From the NCBI GenBank assembly GCA_963807425.1, contig CAWEBZ010000005.1, positions 62,001 to 126,000 on the forward strand: a stretch of DNA of 64,000 bases. The letters run 5' to 3'. Shown one piece after another: positions 7,395 through 15,971 of the stretch. Every line of letters starts with the position of its first letter. Within the stretch, counting starts at the first letter, position 1. The position numbers and the translations under genes are program-made. A model generated the notes under the pieces. The model saw only the letters and a list, made by a program, of their open reading frames with translations, did not search any database and was not told the DNA's origin. The stretch comes from VRUE01 sp963807425. Its GTDB lineage: Bacteria > Actinomycetota > Thermoleophilia > Solirubrobacterales > 70-9.

Positions 7395-7769
7395 TCAGAC
7401 GTCGCGAAGATCGAAGGCGCGGATGCCCTCGGGCCCCTCGTCGGCGCAGTCGAAGAAGCGGCGGTTGACGCAGTCGTAGGCCTCGCCGCCGCCCTCATAG
7501 GCCTGCTCGATCGAGAACTGGCAGTGTGGCAGCGCCTCGCCGGTCATCTTGACGCCGCCGAAGCCGCCCGGCTGGAGCACCGCGTCGAGCTCCACCTTCG
7601 CCCCGAAGACCTCCTGCATGCAGCCGACGTACTGAACGCCGTTGAGCATGTCGACGAAGCTGTAGAGGAAGCGGCAGCGCATCTCTACGCAACCGCGCGG
7701 CTCGACCATCTTGTCGCAGAAGGAGCGGCACTGACGGCACTCCCCGGTCTTCTCCCGCGTTGCTGGCAT
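7395..7769 (-). CDS. Small Cys-rich protein of unknown function
   Basis: 124 residues with nine cysteines. The N-terminal cluster ECRQCRSFCDK followed by GCVEMRC could bind a metal or an Fe-S cluster. The middle (YSFVDMLNGVQYVGCM) looks folded rather than low-complexity, and three further Cys follow (PHCQF, YDCVN, FDCAD). No signal peptide or membrane segment is seen. It lies between the acyl-CoA dehydrogenase and dnaE on the same strand, with about 45 bases on each side. I do not recognise the family. The pattern of spaced Cys pairs argues for a real gene. Confidence 0.7.
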   Translation of the reverse strand: MPATREKTGECRQCRSFCDKMVEPRGCVEMRCRFLYSFVDMLNGVQYVGCMQEVFGAKVELDAVLQPGGFGGVKMTGEALPHCQFSIEQAYEGGGEAYDCVNRRFFDCADEGPEGIRAFDLRDV

Positions 7770-7817
7770 GCAGGAAGTCTAGGGACGCGAGGCCGCGAAA
7801 ACCACGGATTCGACTGG

Positions 7818-10800
7818 CTAAGCAGCCAGTGCGTCGGGGCCGAGAACGTGGCCCAGCTCGGCCAGCAGCTTGCTCGAGTGGCGGACCTTGAACTCGTCGC
7901 CCAGCTTCCACTCCCTCGGTTTTCCGTTCCCGTTGGGGATCGCCAGATAGACGGCGGCATCGCCCTTGTGGTGTTCGATCACAGCCTTGAGTTCGTCGAC
8001 GAAGTCTGGGTTCTCGAGGTCGGCCGCGGCCAGCGTCAGCCGCAGGGGATCCGCCGGGGCGCTCGCCGCCGCGGTCGCCCGGGAAACCTCCTCGGCATTC
8101 GGTTCGAAGCGCTCCGCCTCCTGGACGACCAGCTTCGTCTCGCCCCGCTCCTTGTGGTCGATCCGGCCCCGCACGACGACGATCGCGTCGGGGACGATCG
8201 TCGTCGCGCTCTCCGCCTGATCGGCCTTGAAGACCAGCATCTCTACCTGCCCCTCGACGTCGTCGAGGGTGGCGAACATCATCTGGTTGCCGCTCTTGGT
8301 GCGGATCTTCTTGCAGTCGACGACGATCCCGCCGACCGTCACCCAGGAGCCGTCCTGCTTGTTGGAGAGCTCAGCGAGGCTGCAGTCGACGCGGGCCCGC
8401 AGCGCGTCGCGGACCTCGGAGAGCGGGTGCGAGGAGAGGTACGTGCCGAGGGTCTCCTTCTCCATCGCCAGCAGCTCGGCGCGGTCGAACTCCGCGGCGG
8501 AGATCGGCGGGCGGTGGTGAGCCTGCGAGGCGCCGGCGTTGCCGTCTCCGCCTTCGCCGAAGTCGAAGATCGATCCCTGGCCCATCTGGGCGTCCTCCTG
8601 GGCCTTCTGGCCGGCTGACTGCGCCGCCGGCAGCGCCTCCAGCATCCCCTGCCGGGTGCCGCCGGTGGAGTCGAGCGCGCCGCACTTGATCAGGCATTCG
8701 ATCGCCCGTTTGTTGACGGCGCGTGAGTCGACCCGCTCGCAGAAGTCCCAGATCGAGGCGATGTCGCTGTCCTCGCGGGCGCGGAGGATCGCCTCGACCG
8801 CCGAGTGGCCGACGTTCTTGACCGCATCGAGGCCGAAGCGAATCGCTTTCTCGGAGACGACGAAGTCGTGGTCGGAGGAGTTGACGTCGGGCGGCAGCAC
8901 CTCGATCCCCATCTCCTCGCAGCGATTGACGAAGAAGGGGACCTTGTCCTTGGTGTTCATCACCGAGGAGATCACCGCGGCCATGTACTCCGCCGGGTAG
9001 TTCGCCTTGAGGTAGGCCGTGCGATAGGCGATCAGCGCGTAGCAGGCGGCATGGGACTTGTTGAAGGAGTAGTCGGCGGCGGCCTCCATCAGCGACCACA
9101 TGTCGTTGGCGACCTTGGTCGCGGTGCCGGAGGCCTGCATCCCTTCGAGGAATTTCGCCTTCATCGTCGCCATCAGGTCGCGCTTCTTCTTGCCGATCGC
9201 CTTGCGCAGGTCGTCGGCCTCGGCCGGGCTGAAGCCGGCCATCTGCTTGGCGATCTCCATCAACTGCTCCTGGTAGAGGACGCAGCCGTAGGTCGGCTCG
9301 GTGATCGGGCGCAGGCGGTCGTCGGGGTAGGTGACCGAGGAGGGATCGCGCTTGCCCTTGGCGTAGGCGGGGATGTAGCTCATCGCCCCGGGGCGGTAGA
9401 GGGAGACGAGGGCGACGATGTCGTCGAACTCGGTCGGGCGCACCTTCTTCATCGCCTCGCGCATGCCTTCAGACTCGAGCTGGAAGACGCCGGTCCCGTC
9501 GCCCCGCGAGAGCATCTCGAAGGTCTGGCGGTCGTCCATCGGGATCGCGCCGACGTCGAGCTCGACCCCGCGCGAGCGGTGGACGATCTCGACCGCGTCC
9601 TCGATCACGTCGAGGTTGCGCAGGCCGAGGAAGTCCATCTTCAGCAGCCCGATCTCCTCGATCGGGCCCATCGAGTACTGGGTGACGATCTTGTACTGGC
9701 GCTCCGCCTTGCCGCTGCCGTTGCCGTTCCCGGCGGCGGCGGGTGCGCTGCGGTCCTCGGCGAGCTGCAGCGGCACGATCTCCTGCAGCGGCCGGTCGGC
9801 AATCACGACCGCGGCGGCGTGGATCGAGTTGTTGCGGATGATCCCCTCCAGCCCCTGGGCGACGTCTATGACCCGTTTCGCATCGGGCTCGGCGTCGTAG
9901 GTCTTGCGCAGCTCCTGGCCGGGGGCGAGGCATTCCTCGAAGGACGGGTTGCGGCCGAGGATCGGCTCGGGGATCTGCTTGGCGAGGCGGTCGCCGGTCC
10001 CGTAGTCGAAGCCGAGCACCCGCGCCGCGTCGCGGGTCGCGGCGCGCGGCGCCATCTTGCCGAAGGTGATGATCTGCGCCACTGACTCGCGGCCGTACTT
10101 CTCGGCGACGTAGCGGATCACCCGCTCGCGTCCGCGCACCGAGAAGTCGATGTCGATGTCCGGCATCGACTTGCGGCCGGGGTTGAGGAAGCGCTCGAAG
10201 AGCAGGTCGTTGGCGAGCGGGTCGATGTCGGTGATGCTGAGCGAGAAGGAGACGATCGAGCCCGCCGCCGAGCCGCGACCCGGTCCGACGGCGATCCCGT
10301 TCTCCTTGGCGAAGCGGACGAAGTCCCAGACGATCAGGAAGTAGGAGGAGAAGCCCATCTCCTCGATCACGCCGAGCTCGAACTCGAGCCGCTCGATCGC
10401 CTCGGCGGGGGCCGGGTCGCCGTAGCGGGCGCGCAGGCCCTCGTAGGCGATCCGCCTCAGCATCGCCTCGGGCGCCTCGCCGTCGGCAGTCGGGTACTGC
10501 GGCAGCAGCAGCTTGCCCAGCTCGATCTCGATCTCGCAGCGCTCGGCGATCTCCAGCGTCGTCGGCACCGCCTCGGGCCACTCCGCGAAGGAGGCCGACA
10601 TTTCCTCGCTGTCCTTGAGATAGAACTCGTTGGTGTCGAAGCTCAGCTTCGGCGCCTCCAGGGTCGACTTGGTCTGCACGCAGAGCAGCGCCGCGTGATT
10701 GTCGAAGTCCTCGCGCCGCAGGTAGTGGACGTCGGCCGTGCCGACCAGCGGCCGGCCCAGCTCACGGGCGAAGCGGACGATCCCCTGGTTGGCCTTGTCC

Positions 10801-11354
10801 TGGTCGTCGATCCCGTTCTTCTGCACCTCGAAATAGACCTGCTCGGGACCGAAGACCTGGATCAGATCGTCGAGGTGGGCACGAGCGTCGTCCTCGCGCT
10901 CTTCGACCAGACGACGGCAGAAGCGGGACTGCAGGCAACCGGTGAGGGCAATCACCCCCTCGGAGTGAGTGGAGAGAAGATCCAGGTCGACGTTGGCCTT
11001 ACCTCGTGAGAATCCCTCCAGGAAGCCGGCCGAGGTGAGCTTGACCAGGTTGGCGAAGCCGGTGTCGTTTTCGGCCAGCAGGGTGAGGTGGTTGCGCTCG
11101 TAGCGAACCTGCGATTTGACCGCCTCGCGGTCGTCGACGAAGTAGGCCTCGAAGCCGGCGATCGGCTTGATCCCGTGCTTCTTGCAGGATTTGTAGAGGT
11201 CGACGGCGCCGTTCATCACGCCGTGATCGGTCAGGCCCAGCGCCGGCTGCCCCATTTCCGCGGCGCGGGCCGCCATCGCGTCGATCTTGCAGGCGCCGTC
11301 GAGCAGCGAGTACTCGCTGTGGGCGTGGAGATGTACGGCAGAGGGCGTGCTCAC
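7818..11354 (-). CDS. dnaE: DNA polymerase III alpha subunit
   Basis: Replicative polymerase subunit of 1178 residues, the usual DnaE1 length. The N-terminal PHP domain is intact (VHLHAHSEYSLLDGACKI, then GLTDHGVMNGAVDLY), so metal-dependent proofreading or pyrophosphatase activity is possible. The palm carries the catalytic aspartates in MPDIDIDFSVRGR near residue 400. The fingers and beta-binding regions follow, with a helix-hairpin-helix near residue 840 (GLDAVKNVGHSAVEAI) and a C-terminal OB fold near residue 1000 (VTVGGIVVDCKKI). The start is GTG. The gene has its own space between a Rpf-like gene and the Cys-rich gene. Confidence 0.96.
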   Translation of the reverse strand: MSTPSAVHLHAHSEYSLLDGACKIDAMAARAAEMGQPALGLTDHGVMNGAVDLYKSCKKHGIKPIAGFEAYFVDDREAVKSQVRYERNHLTLLAENDTGFANLVKLTSAGFLEGFSRGKANVDLDLLSTHSEGVIALTGCLQSRFCRRLVEEREDDARAHLDDLIQVFGPEQVYFEVQKNGIDDQDKANQGIVRFARELGRPLVGTADVHYLRREDFDNHAALLCVQTKSTLEAPKLSFDTNEFYLKDSEEMSASFAEWPEAVPTTLEIAERCEIEIELGKLLLPQYPTADGEAPEAMLRRIAYEGLRARYGDPAPAEAIERLEFELGVIEEMGFSSYFLIVWDFVRFAKENGIAVGPGRGSAAGSIVSFSLSITDIDPLANDLLFERFLNPGRKSMPDIDIDFSVRGRERVIRYVAEKYGRESVAQIITFGKMAPRAATRDAARVLGFDYGTGDRLAKQIPEPILGRNPSFEECLAPGQELRKTYDAEPDAKRVIDVAQGLEGIIRNNSIHAAAVVIADRPLQEIVPLQLAEDRSAPAAAGNGNGSGKAERQYKIVTQYSMGPIEEIGLLKMDFLGLRNLDVIEDAVEIVHRSRGVELDVGAIPMDDRQTFEMLSRGDGTGVFQLESEGMREAMKKVRPTEFDDIVALVSLYRPGAMSYIPAYAKGKRDPSSVTYPDDRLRPITEPTYGCVLYQEQLMEIAKQMAGFSPAEADDLRKAIGKKKRDLMATMKAKFLEGMQASGTATKVANDMWSLMEAAADYSFNKSHAACYALIAYRTAYLKANYPAEYMAAVISSVMNTKDKVPFFVNRCEEMGIEVLPPDVNSSDHDFVVSEKAIRFGLDAVKNVGHSAVEAILRAREDSDIASIWDFCERVDSRAVNKRAIECLIKCGALDSTGGTRQGMLEALPAAQSAGQKAQEDAQMGQGSIFDFGEGGDGNAGASQAHHRPPISAAEFDRAELLAMEKETLGTYLSSHPLSEVRDALRARVDCSLAELSNKQDGSWVTVGGIVVDCKKIRTKSGNQMMFATLDDVEGQVEMLVFKADQAESATTIVPDAIVVVRGRIDHKERGETKLVVQEAERFEPNAEEVSRATAAASAPADPLRLTLAAADLENPDFVDELKAVIEHHKGDAAVYLAIPNGNGKPREWKLGDEFKVRHSSKLLAELGHVLGPDALAA

Positions 11355-11449
11355 GGGACTCGGCGATCATGCCAAGCAGGGCAGATGGACCGGGCCGGTT
11401 CCGCGCGTCTTTCGCGCTATCTCCGTGTGTATCTACGGCGCCGCGGCGC

Positions 11450-12469
11450 TCAGCCGGCGCAAACCCAGGCGCCCGAGCCGGAGTCGGCCCAGATCTGGGC
11501 GGCGATCGAATCCTGTTCGGACTTCGGCGCGTCCTCTGGGTTGCCCTCGCCGCCGTAGAGGTCCCAGGTGGAGGGAATGATTTGGTAGGCACCGCCGGCG
11601 CCGCTCGAGGGGTTGACGGCACCGTAATTGCCGCCGGACTCGCACATCACGATCTCGGTCGGGATCGAGTAGGGCCCACCGAGCCAGCGTTCGACCGTGG
11701 CTTCCGCCTCGGCATCGCTCACCTCTTCGGCCGCAGCCGCCTTGGCGGCCTCGATGTCACTGACCCAGCTACCGATCTTCGTCTTCAGGCTGGCGAGGGA
11801 AGCCGCTCGGGCGGAAGCGACTGACTGCAAACGCGAAGCTGCGGCCTCGGCGCTTTCGCGCACGGCCGAGATCTGCGAGCGGGCGTCGGCCAGACGAGCG
11901 TTGTAGGCGTCGATCCGCGCTTTCAGCGCCACGACCAGCTTCAGCCCACGGGCAACCGCGGCGCGAACCTGCTCGACCCGGTCGGCGAGGTCGGCGTCGG
12001 CCTCCTCGATCCGCTGCAGGTAGTCGGTACGGGTGGCGAGCTCGTCGAAGTCGCTGGAGCCCAGGATCACGCTCGCCGTGCTGGGGGAGCCACTCTCGTA
12101 GATCGCGACGAGGCGCTCTGCCAGCGCAAGGCGTGCACGGCGCAGGCGCTTCCTCTCGAGCTCGAGGCGACGCTCGGTGCGATCGACGTCGGCGGCCAGC
12201 TCGGCGGCGCGTTCCTCTCCGCTCGCCAGCAGGACGCTGAGCTGCTGCTCGCGGGCGCTCGCGGCGGCGGCCTGCTGCGCGGCGGCGGCAAGCTCTCCCT
12301 GCGCGGCCTGCAGCTCGGATGCGAGCGAACCGGCCTCGCTGCGGGCGGCGGCGACCTTGCCCTGCAGGTCATCGACCCCTGCCGGGGTGGCTGCAACCGG
12401 CCACAGCGCACCGATGCACAGGGCGCATGCCAAAGCGCCACCTGCCTTTGTCGCGAGAGTTCGCGGCAC
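11450..12469 (-). CDS. Secreted coiled-coil protein with a C-terminal Rpf/transglycosylase-like domain
   Basis: 339 residues from the GTG start chosen here, which opens directly on a signal peptide (MPRTLATKAGG, then ALACALCIGALWPVAA). Residues about 35-250 are a long Ala/Arg/Glu coiled coil, like the N-terminal segments of RipA- and PcsB-type peptidoglycan hydrolases. The last 80 residues resemble resuscitation-promoting factor or SLT muramidase domains: PTEIVMCESGGNYGAVNPSS supplies the catalytic Glu, followed by GAYQIIPSTWDLYGGEG. It probably trims cell-wall glycan outside the membrane. The longer open frame to 12631 adds residues before the signal peptide and is rejected. Confidence 0.8.
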   Translation of the reverse strand: MPRTLATKAGGALACALCIGALWPVAATPAGVDDLQGKVAAARSEAGSLASELQAAQGELAAAAQQAAAASAREQQLSVLLASGEERAAELAADVDRTERRLELERKRLRRARLALAERLVAIYESGSPSTASVILGSSDFDELATRTDYLQRIEEADADLADRVEQVRAAVARGLKLVVALKARIDAYNARLADARSQISAVRESAEAAASRLQSVASARAASLASLKTKIGSWVSDIEAAKAAAAEEVSDAEAEATVERWLGGPYSIPTEIVMCESGGNYGAVNPSSGAGGAYQIIPSTWDLYGGEGNPEDAPKSEQDSIAAQIWADSGSGAWVCAG

Positions 12470-12557
12470 GAAGCGCGCGAGACTAGCGAACTTTGTTAGC
12501 GAATGCTCATGAGTTGACCATAAACCGCAATGAAACTTGCGGATTAGGCGCGCAGCC

Positions 12558-12710
12558 TCAGCCCTCGGGCACGTTACGGCTGGCGAGGTAAGCGACGACC
12601 CCGATCGCCACAGCGGAGAAGCCGATGCCAAGGCGAATCTGGCGCCGGTAGCGCACCCGCACGTACTTGAAGGCGAAGCGGATAGCGGCCTTGCCGAGCC
12701 TGTTGTACAT
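12558..12710 (-). CDS. 50-residue single-pass membrane protein coupled to argG
   Basis: A short ORF begins with ATG at 12708-12710, sharing one base with the argG stop (TGATG), and an AGGAGG site sits just upstream within argG. The protein has a strongly basic N-terminal half (YVRVRYRRQIRLG) and one membrane segment (IGFSAVAIGVVAYLA) near the C-terminus. The coupling and the clean ribosome site support translation. No known family is recognised; the positive-inside rule would put the basic half in the cytoplasm. Confidence 0.6.
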   Translation of the reverse strand: MYNRLGKAAIRFAFKYVRVRYRRQIRLGIGFSAVAIGVVAYLASRNVPEG

Positions 12711-13987
12711 CAGTCCTCCTCCTCTACCCCACGCTGGCGGATCCGATGCGCCATCCGCGACTGCAGCGACCAGAGCTCGATGAATCCGGGCGAGGCGGTC
12801 TGCGAGAACAGGCCGCCCGACTCGGCGAAGGAGGCGAGGTCGGCGTCGTAGACGGCGTTGGGAGAGCTGCGGGTGATGACCCGCACGCTGCCCTTGTAGA
12901 GCTTGAGGCCGATCGTCCCGGTCACCTGCGCGTTGACCGCGTCGACGTAGGCGTCGAGGTCGGAGCGCAGCGGCTCCCACCAGAGGCCCGCGTAGACGAG
13001 GTAGGCCCACTTGTCGTCGAGGCTCGGCTTGAGCTGGTTCTGGTGGATCGTGCAGACCAGCTTCTCCAGCTCCTGATGTGCGGGCAGCAGAATCGCCGCC
13101 GCGGGCACCTCGTAGATGTCGCGCACCTTGAGCCCGACGATGCGGTCCTCGATGTGGTCGACAATGCCGACGCCGTGACGGCAGCCGATCTCGGCGGCGC
13201 GTTCGAGCAGCTCGACTAGCTCCAACCGCTCGCCGTTGAGCCCAACCGGGATGCCGGCCTCGAACTCGACGCTCACCGTCTCGGCCTCGTCCGGGGCCTG
13301 CTCGGGGCGGGTGACTAGCTGGAAGACGTCGTCCTCGGGCGCGTGGTTGAGATCCTCGATCCAGCGTCCCTCAGAGGAGCGGCCCCAGAGGTTGTCGTCG
13401 ATCGAGTAGGGCGCGACCTCGGTCCCGCCCTTGACCGGGATGCCGTGCTCGCGGGCGTAGGCGATCTCCTCCTCGCGGCCCATCTGCCAGGAGCGCACCG
13501 GGGCGATCGTCTTCAGCTCCGGCGCCAGGGTCGCCACCGTCGCCTCGATCCGCACCTGGTCGTTGCCCTTGCCGGTGCAGCCGTGGGCGATCGTGTCGCA
13601 ACCGCTGCGCCGTGCGTAATCGACCGCGAGCTGGGCGATCAGCGGCCTGCCGAGCGCGGTGAAGAGAGGGTAGCCACCGCCATAGAGCGCGTTCGCCTTG
13701 ATCGCAGGGACGACGAACTCATGCGCAAACTGCTCTCGCGCGTCGACGACGTGGCACTCGAGCGCGCCCAGCCGCTTCGCCTTGTCCTCGATCACGGCGT
13801 AGTCCTCGCCGGGCTGGCCGAGGTTGACGGTGAGGCAGACGACCTCGGCCTCGTAGGAGTCCTGGATCCATTTCAGCATCACGCTGGTGTCGAGCCCACC
13901 CGAGTAGAGCAGCAGCACGCGCCGCACCTCGGCGGGGTCGGCCTCATAGCTGGCCGTACGGATCTGTGCGGGAGAGTCGGGTGGCAC
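12710..13987 (-). CDS. argG: Argininosuccinate synthase
   Basis: Joins citrulline and aspartate with ATP to give argininosuccinate, the penultimate step of arginine synthesis. The 425-residue protein has the N-type ATP pyrophosphatase loop LLYSGGLDTSVMLKW, the citrulline/aspartate-binding block HGCTGKGNDQVRIE, and SIDDNLWGRSSEGRWIED. It is slightly longer than usual because of about 20 extra N-terminal residues. The GTG start shares its first G with the TAG stop of the upstream small gene, so translation is probably coupled. It sits in the same operon as argCJBD; argF and argH are not in the window. Confidence 0.96.
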   Translation of the reverse strand: MPPDSPAQIRTASYEADPAEVRRVLLLYSGGLDTSVMLKWIQDSYEAEVVCLTVNLGQPGEDYAVIEDKAKRLGALECHVVDAREQFAHEFVVPAIKANALYGGGYPLFTALGRPLIAQLAVDYARRSGCDTIAHGCTGKGNDQVRIEATVATLAPELKTIAPVRSWQMGREEEIAYAREHGIPVKGGTEVAPYSIDDNLWGRSSEGRWIEDLNHAPEDDVFQLVTRPEQAPDEAETVSVEFEAGIPVGLNGERLELVELLERAAEIGCRHGVGIVDHIEDRIVGLKVRDIYEVPAAAILLPAHQELEKLVCTIHQNQLKPSLDDKWAYLVYAGLWWEPLRSDLDAYVDAVNAQVTGTIGLKLYKGSVRVITRSSPNAVYDADLASFAESGGLFSQTASPGFIELWSLQSRMAHRIRQRGVEEED

Positions 13988-14343
13988 TACGGAGCGGGGA
14001 TCCCGCCGCTGCCGTTTTCTTCTTCAGTCGTCGGCGTCGTGGTCGGGGTGGTGGTTTCCGTGGTCGTCGGAGCGGTCGTTTCGGTCGTGGTCGTCGGCGT
14101 CGTCGTTTCGGTCGTCGTGTCCGTCTCCGGTTCGGTGGTCGACTCGGTGGTGCTGGGCAGCGCCGTCACCGTTTCCGGAGGCGAGGTCGTGCCACTGTCG
14201 CCGCTGTCGCCGGCGATCACGACGATCGCCACGACCAGGCCGACGATCACCGCGATCAGGCAGGCGATCAACAGGCGTGTGTTGCCGTGCGGGCGCTTGC
14301 CGCCGTCGGGCTGGTCCATCATCCGCGTCGGGTCCTCGTGCAT
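13987..14343 (-). CDS. Single-pass membrane protein with a Thr-rich tail
   Basis: 118 residues: a charged N-terminus of about 22 residues, one transmembrane helix (LLIACLIAVIVGLVVAIVVI), then about 70 residues dominated by Thr, Pro and Glu (repeats of TTTET and TTPTT) that would lie outside the cell and may be glycosylated or span the wall. The last residues are GSGGIPAP. It lies between the 145-residue coiled-coil gene and argG, with overlapping ends. The family is not recognised, and a link with arginine synthesis is not evident. The Thr tail is encoded by simple repeats that could vary in length between strains. Confidence 0.65.
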   Translation of the reverse strand: MHEDPTRMMDQPDGGKRPHGNTRLLIACLIAVIVGLVVAIVVIAGDSGDSGTTSPPETVTALPSTTESTTEPETDTTTETTTPTTTTETTAPTTTETTTPTTTPTTEEENGSGGIPAP

Positions 14344-14346
14344 CGC

Positions 14347-14784
14347 CTACTCCTCCGGTCCAAGGATCGCGTCGAGGATCTCGCCGGTGTCCTCGATGTC
14401 GAATCCGCTTCGCAACCGCTGCTCGATCTCCTCCCGGCTGCTGCCGGAGACGGCCATCTGGGTCGCGAGCAGACGCGCGCCGGACGAACCGCTACGGGGC
14501 CGCGAAAGCGGCTCGGGAGCGGCCTCGACGGGCTTCAGGTGGGGCTCGGGGCGCTCTGGCGCCTGCGCCGCGGGATCAAGTTCGTCGGCAATAGCGCGCA
14601 GGCGTTCGGCAACGATCCGGTCAGCCCTGATGCTCGCCTGCTCGAGCTGATGCTGCGCCTGCTTCTCAGCGTCGTCGATCACGCTCGCGGCGGCTCGCTC
14701 CGCCGCCTCGACGATCGCCGACAGCCGCTCGGCAGCGGTGCTTGCGGTGAGGCGGGGCTCCGGGGGAAACTTCTCCGAGCTCAT
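14347..14784 (-). CDS. Small coiled-coil protein of unknown function
   Basis: 145 residues. Residues about 15-65 are a charged amphipathic helix rich in Ala, Glu and Arg (AERLSAIVEAAERAAASVID, then AEKQAQHQLEQASIRADRI), the style of DivIVA- or SMC-like helices. A Pro-rich linker follows. The C-terminal 40 residues look like a separate helical module (ARLLATQMAVSGSSREEIEQ, then RLRSGFDIEDTGEILDAIL). It overlaps argD by 4 bases and precedes the Thr-rich membrane protein by 3, so the two may act together at the cell envelope. The function is unknown. Confidence 0.65.
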   Translation of the reverse strand: MSSEKFPPEPRLTASTAAERLSAIVEAAERAAASVIDDAEKQAQHQLEQASIRADRIVAERLRAIADELDPAAQAPERPEPHLKPVEAAPEPLSRPRSGSSGARLLATQMAVSGSSREEIEQRLRSGFDIEDTGEILDAILGPEE

Positions 14785-15971
14785 ATAGCCGCGTAGCTTA
14801 GGAGCGAGGCGCCTATCGACGCGGTGGCCCGCTCGATTTGGGCCGAATCGACCGTCAGCGGCGGCAGCAGCCGCAGCGTCCCCGGCTCGGGGACATTGAC
14901 GATCAAGCCACGCTGAAGCAGGTCGGCACCGAGCGCAGCGGCATCGACTCCCTGCTCGAGGCCGACTCCGATCATCAACCCGCGACCGCGAGCCTCGCGC
15001 ACCCCGTCAAGCGCCAGCAGGTCCTCGCGGAGGATGGCGCCCAGCTCGCGGACGCGACGCAGTAGTGCCGGGTCATCGACGATCTCGAGCACGGCGAGTG
15101 CAGCGCTGGCGACCAGCGGTCCACCGGCGAAGGTCGAGCCGTGATCGCCGGGCTCGAGCACCTCTCCCGCCGCGGGCGTCGTCAGGCAGGCGCCGATCGG
15201 CAGGCCGCCCCCCAGTGCCTTGGCGCTGGTCAGGACGTCCGGTCGAACGGGGGTCTGCTCGTAGGCCCAGAGCGAGCCCGTCCGACCGATCCCGGTCTGG
15301 ATCTCGTCGAAGATGAGGAGCGCGCCGGCCTCGTCGCAGGCCTGCCGGGCCGCGAGCAGGGCCTCGTCGCTGACCGGGTAGATGCCGCTCTCACCCTGGA
15401 TCGGCTCGATCAGGACCGCCGCCGTGTGCTCGCCGACCGCCTCACGCAGGGTCGCCACGTCGTTGAGTGGGACCGAGCGAAAGCCGGGCAGCATCGGCGC
15501 CAGGTCAGGATTGGCGGCGAGCTTCGGAGTCGCCGAGAGCGCTCCGTAGGTGCGCCCGTGGAAGTCGTTCTCGAAGCTGACGATCTCCGGCGCCTCGACC
15601 CCACGCCGGTGGGCGTGCTTGCGGGCGATCTTGATCGCGCACTCGTTCGCCTCGGCACCGGAGTTGGAGAAGAAGACGCGGCCACCGAGGCTCGACTCCG
15701 CCAGCCGCTCAGCCAGCCGCACCATCGGCTCGGTGTAGAAGAGGTTCGAGGTGTGCATCAGGCGACCGGCCTGCTCGCGCACCGCCTCGACCACGGCAGG
15801 GTTGCAATGGCCGACCGAGCAGACCGAGATCCCGGCGAGGAAGTCGAGGTACTCCCTGCCCTCGGCGTCCCAGAGCAGCGTCCCCTCGCCGCGCACGAAC
15901 TCGACCGGCGCCCGCCGGTAGGTGCGCATCAGGTAGCGCTCCTCGAGGGCCTGCAGGTCGGTCAGGTTCAC
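14781..15971 (-). CDS. argD: Acetylornithine aminotransferase
   Basis: PLP enzyme that transaminates N-acetylglutamate semialdehyde to N-acetylornithine. The 396-residue class III aminotransferase shows VFFSNSGAEANECAIKIARK, the PLP-contacting LIFDEIQTGIGRTG, the Schiff-base Lys in LTSAKALGGGLPIGA, and GSTFAGGPLVASAALAVL. It overlaps argB upstream by 4 bases (ATGA) and the coiled-coil gene downstream by 4 bases. Related enzymes also act on ornithine or succinyl-diaminopimelate, but the arg cluster context makes ArgD the best call. Confidence 0.95.
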   Translation of the reverse strand: MNLTDLQALEERYLMRTYRRAPVEFVRGEGTLLWDAEGREYLDFLAGISVCSVGHCNPAVVEAVREQAGRLMHTSNLFYTEPMVRLAERLAESSLGGRVFFSNSGAEANECAIKIARKHAHRRGVEAPEIVSFENDFHGRTYGALSATPKLAANPDLAPMLPGFRSVPLNDVATLREAVGEHTAAVLIEPIQGESGIYPVSDEALLAARQACDEAGALLIFDEIQTGIGRTGSLWAYEQTPVRPDVLTSAKALGGGLPIGACLTTPAAGEVLEPGDHGSTFAGGPLVASAALAVLEIVDDPALLRRVRELGAILREDLLALDGVREARGRGLMIGVGLEQGVDAAALGADLLQRGLIVNVPEPGTLRLLPPLTVDSAQIERATASIGASLLSYAAI

